Source: an uncultured Treponema sp.
Lineage (GTDB): Bacteria > Spirochaetota > Spirochaetia > Treponematales > Treponemataceae
DNA length: 7,269 nt
Direction of reading: 5' to 3'
Assembly: GCA_946403565.1 (NCBI GenBank)
Contig: CAMJAJ010000056.1
Coordinates: 1-7,269 of the forward strand
Below the pieces are notes generated by a model. The model saw only the letters and a program-made list of their open reading frames with translations, did no database searches and was not told where the DNA came from. This document shows, in pieces, positions 1 through 5,329 of the stretch (position 1 is its first letter; each line of letters opens with the position of its first letter). A program made the translations under genes and the position numbers.

Positions 1-1018
1 CGCTCATCGCGGTGAAGCTCCTGATGTCGCAGAAGAGCACGGTCACTTCCCGGCTTTCCCCGCGCAGGGGGACGCTGCCCTTGGTCAGGTAGTCGCGGAC
101 CTTGGGATCCACGACCTTGCCGAAGGTGTCGCGAAGGAATTCCTTCTCCGCGAGGGATGCCGTCATCTTGTTGAAGCCGTTCGCCAGAAATCCCATCTCA
201 TCGTTGGAGACATACTGCACCCCCTGCGTGTAGTCCCCCTGCTCCACCCTGCCGACGGCGGCGGACAGCAGCTTGAGCGGCTTCCGTATCAGGCGCAGGA
301 GGATGGCCATGATGGCCATGGAAAGCGTTATCGGCAGGAGCGGATGGATCAGGATACTGAGGGAGATGGTGTTCGTCGTGTAGAAGTCCTTGCCGATGAA
401 GTAATAGGTCATCTCGAATATCGGGTAGATGCAGACTGCAAGGAAGACCATCAGGAAGAGGAAGCGGAGGGAGGGTTTCTCCGTTCCCTTCACCGAGAAG
501 ATGTTCCCGTCGGGGAACATGCGGGGCAGGACCGCGACCCGGTTGAAGATCTCAAGTGCAAGATAGGTGAGCGTTATGCTCGGTATGGCGGTAATGACCG
601 TGGCAAGGGGAAAAATAATAAGGATGGCGGTAAAGTTCTGTCCCTCCACCAGCTGCGCGTACAGGGCAACCCCGTACTGCAGGCAGAAATTGAAGACCCA
701 GCCGAGCAGCACAAGCAATGCGGAAACGGACGGAATGTTTATAATCCGCCGTTCCGCGATGCTGCCCGTCTTTCCCCGAAGCAGCGGCAGGGTATACACA
801 ATCATGCAGATACCCGGTATTGCGAAGCCTGCAAAAAAGGCAAGCTCGTTCAGCACGGTTCCTTCAAGGTAGCGCAGCCAGTCGGCGAACACGGCGTCCT
901 CTATCCTGCCCAAGCCGGAAACCTGCTTGACCAGGTTGGACACGGCAGAGAAGAGGACGGAGATCAGATAGCCGATGCACAGGTAGGAAAGCCCCGTCTT
1001 CCGCAAGTTCCGGGACAT
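1..1018 (-). CDS. Membrane HAMP-domain class III adenylate/guanylate cyclase (3' end outside window)
   Basis: This is an integral membrane nucleotide cyclase, expected to make cAMP or cGMP from ATP or GTP on the cytoplasmic side. The window holds the first 339 residues. About six hydrophobic segments are visible (roughly residues 8-28, 55-80, 96-121, 129-156, 184-208 and 216-243). A HAMP-like linker follows at about 242-293 (RKPLKLLSAAVGRVEQGDY, then NDEMG). Next is the pre-cyclase segment FGKVVDPKVRDYL (299-311) and the start of the cyclase homology domain, REVTVLFCDIRSFTAMS, where D331 should be the first metal-binding Asp. The rest of the catalytic domain is beyond base 1, so substrate choice and activity cannot be judged. 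The ATG lies 6 nt after the ACT gene stop, with an AGGA ribosome site overlapping that stop, so it is probably translated as the last visible gene of the paaK operon. The six-helix input domain is not one I can name. Confidence 0.9.
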   Translation of the reverse strand, partial: MSRNLRKTGLSYLCIGYLISVLFSAVSNLVKQVSGLGRIEDAVFADWLRYLEGTVLNELAFFAGFAIPGICMIVYTLPLLRGKTGSIAERRIINIPSVSALLVLLGWVFNFCLQYGVALYAQLVEGQNFTAILIIFPLATVITAIPSITLTYLALEIFNRVAVLPRMFPDGNIFSVKGTEKPSLRFLFLMVFLAVCIYPIFEMTYYFIGKDFYTTNTISLSILIHPLLPITLSMAIMAILLRLIRKPLKLLSAAVGRVEQGDYTQGVQYVSNDEMGFLANGFNKMTASLAEKEFLRDTFGKVVDPKVRDYLTKGSVPLRGESREVTVLFCDIRSFTAMS

Positions 1019-1024
1019 CGATTC

Positions 1025-1444
1025 CTACAGATCCTCCTGCCTGAGCAGGGTGATGTCGTTCTCCTTGAGCAGCCTGACAGTCTTCTCCTGGTCATCGGTC
1101 TTCATCACGATGTTCGCGCCGCCGTTGGCGACGGAAAGCCCGTAGATATAGGAGATGTCTATCCCCGCGCCGAGTATAATCTGGGCAACCTTGTGCAGGC
1201 CGCCGATCTGGTTGGGGACGCTCACGCCGATGACGTCGTTCGCCTTGCTCGTGATGCCCTTGGCCTTGAGCACCTGGTAGGCCCGGTCGGTGTCGTTGAC
1301 CAGGATGCGGAGCACGCCGAAGTCGTTCGTGTCCGCGAGGCTCGCGGAGAAGATGTTGATTTTCTCGTCCGCGAGGATCTTGAGCAGCTCCTCAAGCTGC
1401 CCGGCCTTGTTCTCCAGAAAAACGGAAAGCTGCTTTATAAACAT
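1025..1444 (-). CDS. Tandem ACT-domain protein (PaaK-associated)
   Basis: This is a 139-residue protein made of two ACT domains (about 2-66 and 70-135) and nothing else. The first begins MFIKQLSVFLENKAGQL and the second contains PNQIGGLHKVAQIILGAGIDI. Both show the beta-alpha-beta pattern with a Gly at the ligand-binding turn (GQL and GGL). ACT domains bind amino acids or similar small ligands and usually act as allosteric sensors. Stand-alone tandem-ACT proteins of this size commonly lie beside phenylacetate-CoA ligase and indolepyruvate:ferredoxin oxidoreductase genes in anaerobes. A role as aromatic amino-acid or aryl-acid sensor for PaaK is therefore an inference from family and neighbour. 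The start is secure: AGGAGG sits 8 nt before the ATG. The gene follows the paaK stop by 18 nt and precedes the cyclase start by 6 nt, so one transcript is likely. Confidence 0.9.
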   Translation of the reverse strand: MFIKQLSVFLENKAGQLEELLKILADEKINIFSASLADTNDFGVLRILVNDTDRAYQVLKAKGITSKANDVIGVSVPNQIGGLHKVAQIILGAGIDISYIYGLSVANGGANIVMKTDDQEKTVRLLKENDITLLRQEDL

Positions 1445-1462
1445 ATATCGTACCTCCTTGCC

Positions 1463-2773
1463 TTAGACATAGAGCTTGCGCTTGTCGGTCACGTGCTTGG
1501 TCTTGCCGTCCGAATGCACGAGCGAGTTGGGCTGCACCAGGCTTATCTTGGCGTTCAGGCCGAGCGCCTCGCGGAGCCGGTCGTGAATCGTGCGGGAGAG
1601 CTTTTCCAGCTTGCCGACCTCGTCCGAGAAGAAGGACTCGTCCACCTCCACCTGCACCTCGAGCGTGTCCGTGTTGTCCACGCGGTCAACGATTATCATG
1701 TAATGCGGCGTCGTGCCGTCCACGGTCAGCAGCGCGGCCTCCACCTGCGACGGGAAGACATTCACGCCGCGGATGATCAGCATGTCGTCCGTGCGGCCCT
1801 TGAAGCGCTGAATTCTCGCCATCGTGCGGCCGCACTCGCAGCGGTCGGTCTCTATGCTGGTCAAATCCTTGGTCCGGTAGCGGATTATCGGCATGCCCTC
1901 CTTGGTCAGCGTCGTGATGACCAGCTCTCCGGTCTCTCCGGCGGGAAGGGGCTTGAGGGTCTTGGGGTCCACTATCTCCGGCAGGAAGTGGTCCTCCCAG
2001 ATGTGCAGGCCCTTGTGGTGCTCGCAGTCGGCGGCGACGCCCGGCCCCATCACCTCAGTCAGGCCGTAGATGTCGTAGGCCTTGATGTGGAGCTTGTTCT
2101 CCATCGCGCTCCGCATCTCGTTGGTCCAGGGCTCCGCACCGCAGATGGCCGCCTTGAGCTTTATCTTGTCCAGCATGCCGGCCTTCTCCAGATCCTCGGC
2201 GACGTGCAGGAGGTAGGAGGGGGTGCAGGCGATTGCGGTCGCCCCGCAGTCCACCATCATGTCGATGAGCTTCTTGGTGTTCCCCGTGGACATGGGGATG
2301 ACGAGCGCGCCCAGGTACTCCGCCCCGTAGTGCGCGCCGAGGCCGCCGGTAAAGAGCCCGTAGCCGTAGCCCACCTGGATCACGTCGTTCCGCGTGATTC
2401 CCGCCATGGCAAGGCAGCGGGCGGCGCACTCAGACCAGAGGTCTATGTCCCGCCGGGTGTAGACGGCAATCTTGGGCTTGCCGGTGGTTCCGCTGGAAGC
2501 GTGCACGCGGACAAGCTGCTCCTGGGGAACCGCGGAAAGGCCAAACGGATATGCCTCGTTCAGGTCCTCGTAGGTGGTGAAGGGCAGCTTGGGCAGGTCA
2601 TCCAGTCCCCGGATGTCGCCCGGCTCCAGTCCAGCGGCCTGCATCTTCTTCCTGTACAGCGGCACGTTGTGGTACACGTGGTTCACGACCTTAACCAGCC
2701 GCTCGCTCTGCAGCTTCCGCAGCTGCTCCCTGTCCATGCATTCTTTCGGCTCATTCCAAATCATAGCTTTCAT
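1463..2773 (-). CDS. paaK: Phenylacetate-CoA ligase
   Basis: This cytoplasmic AMP-forming aryl-acid:CoA ligase activates phenylacetate (or indoleacetate and related acids) with ATP and CoA. It has 436 residues, normal for PaaK. Visible motifs are the ATP P-loop SSGTTGKPK (93-101), the adenylate motif YDIYGLTE (233-240), RYRTKDL (298-304), CECG (312-315), and the C-terminal GKTKHVTDKR (423-432) carrying the expected catalytic Lys. In anaerobes such enzymes usually work with indolepyruvate:ferredoxin oxidoreductase, where they may run towards acid plus ATP. No iorAB genes are visible here. The gene heads a minus-strand operon with the ACT protein and a cyclase. The start is ambiguous: the ATG at 2773 has AGAGG only 2 nt upstream, while the ATG at 2764 (residue 4) is about 10 nt from AGAGGT and gives the common PaaK start MIWNEPKE. 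The leader upstream is strongly structured. Confidence 0.95.
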   Translation of the reverse strand: MKAMIWNEPKECMDREQLRKLQSERLVKVVNHVYHNVPLYRKKMQAAGLEPGDIRGLDDLPKLPFTTYEDLNEAYPFGLSAVPQEQLVRVHASSGTTGKPKIAVYTRRDIDLWSECAARCLAMAGITRNDVIQVGYGYGLFTGGLGAHYGAEYLGALVIPMSTGNTKKLIDMMVDCGATAIACTPSYLLHVAEDLEKAGMLDKIKLKAAICGAEPWTNEMRSAMENKLHIKAYDIYGLTEVMGPGVAADCEHHKGLHIWEDHFLPEIVDPKTLKPLPAGETGELVITTLTKEGMPIIRYRTKDLTSIETDRCECGRTMARIQRFKGRTDDMLIIRGVNVFPSQVEAALLTVDGTTPHYMIIVDRVDNTDTLEVQVEVDESFFSDEVGKLEKLSRTIHDRLREALGLNAKISLVQPNSLVHSDGKTKHVTDKRKLYV

Positions 2774-2783
2774 AACCTCTGCA

Positions 2784-2819
2784 GGAGCAACCTCAAAGCT
2801 TCAGTCTTTGAGGAACTCC
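2784..2819 (-). promoter_or_regulatory. Hairpin just upstream of the paaK ribosome-binding site
   Basis: A perfect 8-bp inverted repeat (CCTCAAAG 2791-2798 and CTTTGAGG 2806-2813) with a 7-nt loop is extended by GGAG (2784-2787) pairing with CTCC (2816-2819) across small bulges. In the minus transcript it ends about 6 nt before the AGAGG that precedes the paaK ATG. It could affect ribosome access. It has no downstream T-run, so it is not a simple terminator. The pairing is seen directly; the function is inferred. Confidence 0.45.
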
Positions 2820-2826
2820 GAAACTG

Positions 2827-2865
2827 CGATGTCCCAGTCGCGCCATCTGAGCGACTGAGGACTCG
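2827..2865 (-). promoter_or_regulatory. Second hairpin of the paaK leader
   Basis: CAGTCGC (2835-2841) pairs with GCGACTG (2851-2857) around a 9-nt loop. GTCC (2831-2834) with GGAC (2859-2862) extends it across one bulged base, and CGA (2827-2829) with TCG (2863-2865) extends it again across a second bulge. That makes about 14 base pairs in 39 nt, directly abutting the next inverted repeat. I do not recognise a known riboswitch consensus in it. Confidence 0.45.
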
Positions 2866-2910
2866 TCGGGAATATACAAGAACGCTTCAAGCGGTTTTGT
2901 ATATTCCCGA
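2866..2910. repeat. 14-bp perfect inverted repeat upstream of paaK
   Basis: TCGGGAATATACAA (2866-2879) and TTGTATATTCCCGA (2897-2910) are exact reverse complements. The 17-nt centre holds a further CGC/GCG stem with a TTCAA loop. The element is AT-rich within GC-rich surroundings. Neither side has a T-run placed as in an intrinsic terminator. The right arm overlaps the candidate -10 box for paaK, so it may be an operator-like dyad, the 5' hairpin of the leader RNA, or both. On the plus strand an extra G-T wobble extends the stem, so a plus-strand RNA structure cannot be excluded. Confidence 0.6.
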
Positions 2911-2938
2911 TTCTACTGAAAAAAACAGGCATTGCCTA
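2910..2938 (-). promoter_or_regulatory. Candidate promoter of the paaK operon
   Basis: On the minus strand TAGGCA (2938-2933) and TAGAAT (2915-2910) are separated by 17 bp, a plausible sigma70-type pair with a weak -35. The start point would fall near 2902-2905, inside the 14-bp inverted repeat, leaving a leader of about 130 nt. The -35 region overlaps a small dyad, AGGCA-T-TGCCT (2927-2937). This is a motif match by eye only. Confidence 0.35.
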
Positions 2939-2943
2939 GGGGC

Positions 2944-2963
2944 GAACGGGCAATCGGCCGTTC
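2944..2963. promoter_or_regulatory. Candidate operator dyad in the divergent control region
   Basis: GAACGG (2944-2949) and CCGTTC (2958-2963) form a 6-bp inverted repeat with an 8-bp spacer, a usual layout for a dimeric repressor site. It is just upstream of the candidate paaK promoter. Two CCTTGG copies 11 bp apart follow at 2963-2968 and 2974-2979. The rest of the divergent region up to 3077 is a C-rich, T-poor stretch in which I see no gene. Confidence 0.25.
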
Positions 2964-3077
2964 CTTGGGAAAACCTTGGACGATTCAGGCCGGTTCCGCC
3001 CATCATCCGCCCCGCCATCGGGCAGCCCCACCAGCAGCCAGCCCCGTCCAACACAGCCCCAGCCCCTCATTTTCCCA

Positions 3078-3106
3078 TTGAAAAAACAGCGGAAACCCGT
3101 TATACT
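3078..3106 (+). promoter_or_regulatory. Sigma70-type promoter of the diguanylate cyclase operon
   Basis: TTGAAA (3078-3083) and TATACT (3101-3106) with an exact 17-bp spacer make a near-consensus promoter. Transcription should begin near 3111-3114. This rules out in-frame start codons further upstream for this transcript and leaves either a leaderless ATG at 3114 or a start at 3138. Confidence 0.7.
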
Positions 3107-3137
3107 GGCAATTATGGGACACAAGTGCTTGAAAGCC

Positions 3138-4226
3138 ATGATCCGGAAATTCTGGTATGGAATAGAAGACAAACAGGAACTTGAAGGCATAAAGCCCATG
3201 ATTGCGGACTACAACTACAAGATGCTCCGCTTCTGTTCGGCCACTTTCAGCGTCACATTCCTGGTCATCCTCCTCCTCAGCGTCAGGGGCGTCTCCCAGG
3301 TTTACGAGTATCCCTTCATCTACGTGGGCATGAGCGCCACGAGCGCCCTCATCTACCTGCTGACCCGCTTCGTGTTCAAGAAAGACACCTCGGGCCGGGC
3401 GGTGCTGCTGACCTTCTACGGCCTCCAGTTCGTCGGCTACATATACGGTTACTACACGGGCATCATCCACGGCCCCTTCCCCGCCGTCACCTTCATCGTC
3501 ATGATCATCATCCTGCCGTCGCTCCTGTGCGACTGCCCCTACCGGGGAAACATCATCATGGTGGTGGCCAGCACCCTCTTCCTGCTTGCCAGCCGCAAGA
3601 TGAAGGCCCCGGTCTTCTTTTCAAACGACGTGGTGAACGTCGTCTCCTACTTCCTCGTGTCCCTCCTGCTGAACACGCACCAGCAGATGTGCCGCATGGA
3701 GGACTTCACCAACCGCCGGATCATCAAGATACAGCGCGACACCGACTCCATGACCGGGACGATGACCAAGGCCGCCTTTGAAAGCAACTCCATCGCGGTC
3801 CTGAAGAACGAGGAGAGCGAGGGCTGCCTCCTGGTGCTGGACGTGGACAACTTCAAGAGCATCAACGACAGCTTCGGGCACTCCATCGGGGACTTCTTCA
3901 TCGCCAACACCGGCCGCTGCCTGCGGGAATGCTGCCGCTCGTCGGATTTCGTAGGCAGGTTCGGCGGGGACGAGTTCGTCATACTCATGAAGGGCCCCCA
4001 GACCAAGGCCACCGTGGAAGCCAAGGTCAAGGACCTGACCGACAGCCTCAAGAACTTCTTCATGTACAATACGAAATACAAGCACTACAGCATCAGCGTC
4101 GGCTGCGCCCTCTTCCAGAAGGGACTTGACCGGCCGAACTACCAGCAGCTCTTTGACCAGGCCGACCATGCCCTCTACGTGGCCAAGAACTCCGGCAAGG
4201 ACCGGTGTGTCGTCTATGGGGACTAA
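3138..4226 (+). CDS. Membrane diguanylate cyclase (six-helix N-terminus, GGDEF domain)
   Basis: This inner-membrane enzyme is expected to make cyclic di-GMP from two GTP. From the ATG at 3138 it has 362 residues. Six hydrophobic segments (about 31-49, 58-77, 88-107, 113-130, 138-152 and 164-179) form a sensor region that I cannot assign to a named family. A short linker with TDSMTG (202-207) leads into the GGDEF domain. That domain has the metal and substrate motif DVDNFKSINDSFGH (235-248), an intact GGDEF at 276-280, and an RSSD inhibitory site (267-270) exactly five residues before it. The enzyme therefore looks active and subject to product inhibition. There is no EAL domain. Start choice: the promoter at 3078-3106 places the transcript start near 3113. 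The ATG at 3138 then has a 25-nt leader with only a weak GAAAG, while an ATG at 3114 (8 residues longer) would be leaderless. The downstream pseudouridine synthase overlaps its 3' end. Confidence 0.93.
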   Translation: MIRKFWYGIEDKQELEGIKPMIADYNYKMLRFCSATFSVTFLVILLLSVRGVSQVYEYPFIYVGMSATSALIYLLTRFVFKKDTSGRAVLLTFYGLQFVGYIYGYYTGIIHGPFPAVTFIVMIIILPSLLCDCPYRGNIIMVVASTLFLLASRKMKAPVFFSNDVVNVVSYFLVSLLLNTHQQMCRMEDFTNRRIIKIQRDTDSMTGTMTKAAFESNSIAVLKNEESEGCLLVLDVDNFKSINDSFGHSIGDFFIANTGRCLRECCRSSDFVGRFGGDEFVILMKGPQTKATVEAKVKDLTDSLKNFFMYNTKYKHYSISVGCALFQKGLDRPNYQQLFDQADHALYVAKNSGKDRCVVYGD

Positions 4227-5178
4227 GGCCCCGCCCCTCCACCACGTCAGGGCCGGCACCAGCTACCGGCGGGAGCACAAGGCGGACTATGGCCGCGAGC
4301 GGATCGCAATACTCTACGAGGACCAGGACATCATCGTCATAGAAAAGCCCTCCGGCATGCTCTCCGTGCCCTATCCGGGCAGCAAGGCGCGGACGGCCCT
4401 GGATACGATCGAAAAAATCATGCGGGGCCGGGGCGACTGGTCCAAGTCGCACCACCCCTTCACCGTCCACCGGCTGGACCGCGACACAAGCGGCGTCATG
4501 GTCTTTGCCCTGAACGAGGCCGCCCAGGCCAAGATAGTCGGCCAGTGGCACGGCGGGCAGACCCGCAAGGTCTACCGGGCCGTCGCGGAAAACCCGTCCG
4601 GCGGCAAAGGCAGGCACGGCGGACAGGCGGACAGGCCGGAGCTTGCGGACGAAGGGACAATAGACCTGCCCCTCGCCGAGAACGCCTACCACGTGGCCTA
4701 CGTGCCGAAGGAACATGACGAAAGGCTGTCCAAGGCGGTCCGCGCCGTGACGCACTACAAGATCGTGTGCCGCGGGGCGACCCACACGCTGTTCGAGCTG
4801 GAACTGGACACGGGAAAGAAGAACCAGATACGCGCCCATCTCTCCTTCCTGGGCAGGCCGCTGGCGGGTGACGAGAACTACCGGGCAAGGACCGACCCCT
4901 TCCACCGGCTGGCCCTCCACGCCCGCAGGCTGGAGTTTCCCCATCCCACGACGGGGAAACTGATGTGCTTTGAAGTTCCGGAGGACGAAGGCTGGCTGGC
5001 CTACGTGGAACAAGGCGACCCCAGCCCTGCCACGCCCGCCTGGAAGCAGGAACGGCCCGACCGCCGCAGGGAGGACGACATGCCGAGCAGGGTCCCCCAG
5101 CAGAACAGGCGGGTCTCGGCCAAAGACAGGGCGCACGGCTCGTATACGGAGCTGGGCAGACAGGGCCGGAAAAAATAA
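4207..5178 (+). CDS. RluA-family RNA pseudouridine synthase with basic C-terminal tail
   Basis: This enzyme converts specific uridines in rRNA or tRNA to pseudouridine. The core motifs are clear: YEDQDIIVIEKPSGMLSVP (37-55), the catalytic loop HRLDRDTSG (88-96) with catalytic Asp 91, and DTGKKNQIRAHL (201-212). There is no N-terminal S4 domain, as in the RluA branch rather than RluB or RluC/D types. Two oddities stand out. A Gly-rich insertion (SGGKGRHGGQADRPELAD, about 131-148) follows the YRAVAENP strand. A tail of about 50 residues, rich in Arg, Lys and Gln and probably disordered, follows the normal domain end; it may bind RNA. The GTG at 4207 has AAGGA 5 nt upstream and is chosen as start. 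The ATG at 4216 (three residues later) lacks a well-placed site. Either start overlaps the end of the diguanylate cyclase gene, implying translational coupling. The exact RNA target cannot be told. Confidence 0.92.
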   Translation: MSSMGTKAPPLHHVRAGTSYRREHKADYGRERIAILYEDQDIIVIEKPSGMLSVPYPGSKARTALDTIEKIMRGRGDWSKSHHPFTVHRLDRDTSGVMVFALNEAAQAKIVGQWHGGQTRKVYRAVAENPSGGKGRHGGQADRPELADEGTIDLPLAENAYHVAYVPKEHDERLSKAVRAVTHYKIVCRGATHTLFELELDTGKKNQIRAHLSFLGRPLAGDENYRARTDPFHRLALHARRLEFPHPTTGKLMCFEVPEDEGWLAYVEQGDPSPATPAWKQERPDRRREDDMPSRVPQQNRRVSAKDRAHGSYTELGRQGRKK

Positions 5179-5200
5179 GGCCCCGCCGTCGGGCAGGGCC
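5170..5200 (-). terminator. Intrinsic terminator for fabV (minus strand)
   Basis: A GC-rich hairpin spans 5179-5200: GGCCC and GCC on the left, GGC and GGGCC on the right, one C-A mismatch, and a GTCG loop. Read on the minus strand it is followed by TTATTTTTT (5178-5170), the classic form. It lies about 130 nt beyond the fabV stop. Its T-tract is the very end of the convergent pseudouridine synthase gene, including that gene's stop codon. Confidence 0.65.
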
Positions 5201-5209
5201 ATTACAAAC
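5193..5209. repeat. 17-bp direct repeat, copy 1
   Basis: The sequence GCAGGGCCATTACAAAC recurs exactly 99 bp later at 5292-5308. This copy overlaps the right arm of the terminator hairpin at 5179-5200. Confidence 0.7.
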
Positions 5210-5282
5210 GGGCGAGCCTCACGGCCCAGGGCAGCCTAGCCGCCACTCAGGGCAGCCCGATGGCCGCCCCGGCCGACATACT

Positions 5283-5322
5283 CCCGCCACCGCAGGGCCA
5301 TTACAAACCGCCGGGCGGGATT
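5283..5322 (+). terminator. Possible weak terminator for the pseudouridine synthase operon
   Basis: CCCGCC (5283-5288) can pair with GGCGGG (5314-5319), or a compact CCGC/GCGG hairpin can form at 5308-5318. ATTCCTTTATC follows on the plus strand. The T-tract is interrupted and the alternatives compete, so this is a tentative call. It is the only plus-strand candidate I see between the convergent genes. A further GGCCG-CCC-CGGCC hairpin lies at 5262-5274 without a T-run. Confidence 0.3.
5292..5308. repeat. 17-bp direct repeat, copy 2
   Basis: This is the exact second copy of GCAGGGCCATTACAAAC (first at 5193-5209). Between the copies a shorter 10-bp direct repeat, CAGGGCAGCC, occurs at 5227-5236 and 5248-5257. 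The copies bracket most of the convergent intergenic region. Confidence 0.7.
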
Positions 5323-5329
5323 CCTTTAT

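Noticed and set aside
2793..2846. A 17-residue open frame in the paaK leader (minus strand, MARLGHRSF...) as an attenuation peptide
   Set aside because: It has no ribosome-binding site and no run of aromatic or other diagnostic codons, and the hairpins are not arranged as terminator and antiterminator.
2800..2915. Hammerhead-ribozyme-like order on the minus strand: ATC, closed stem, CCGACGAG, then a GTCC...GGAC stem
   Set aside because: The core reads CCGA instead of CUGA, the obligatory GAA after stem II is replaced by AUC, and no stem III forms. It is at most a chance resemblance.
2976..3137. Longer N-terminus for the diguanylate cyclase starting at 2976
   Set aside because: The extension is Pro/Ser/Gln-rich, unlike the family, and lies upstream of and across a near-consensus promoter.
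344..3184. A 946-codon open frame on the plus strand across the cyclase, ACT and paaK genes
   Set aside because: It lies antisense to three confidently identified genes, has low-complexity His/Val/Leu/Arg-rich sequence with no recognisable domain, and is explained by their GC-rich codon use.
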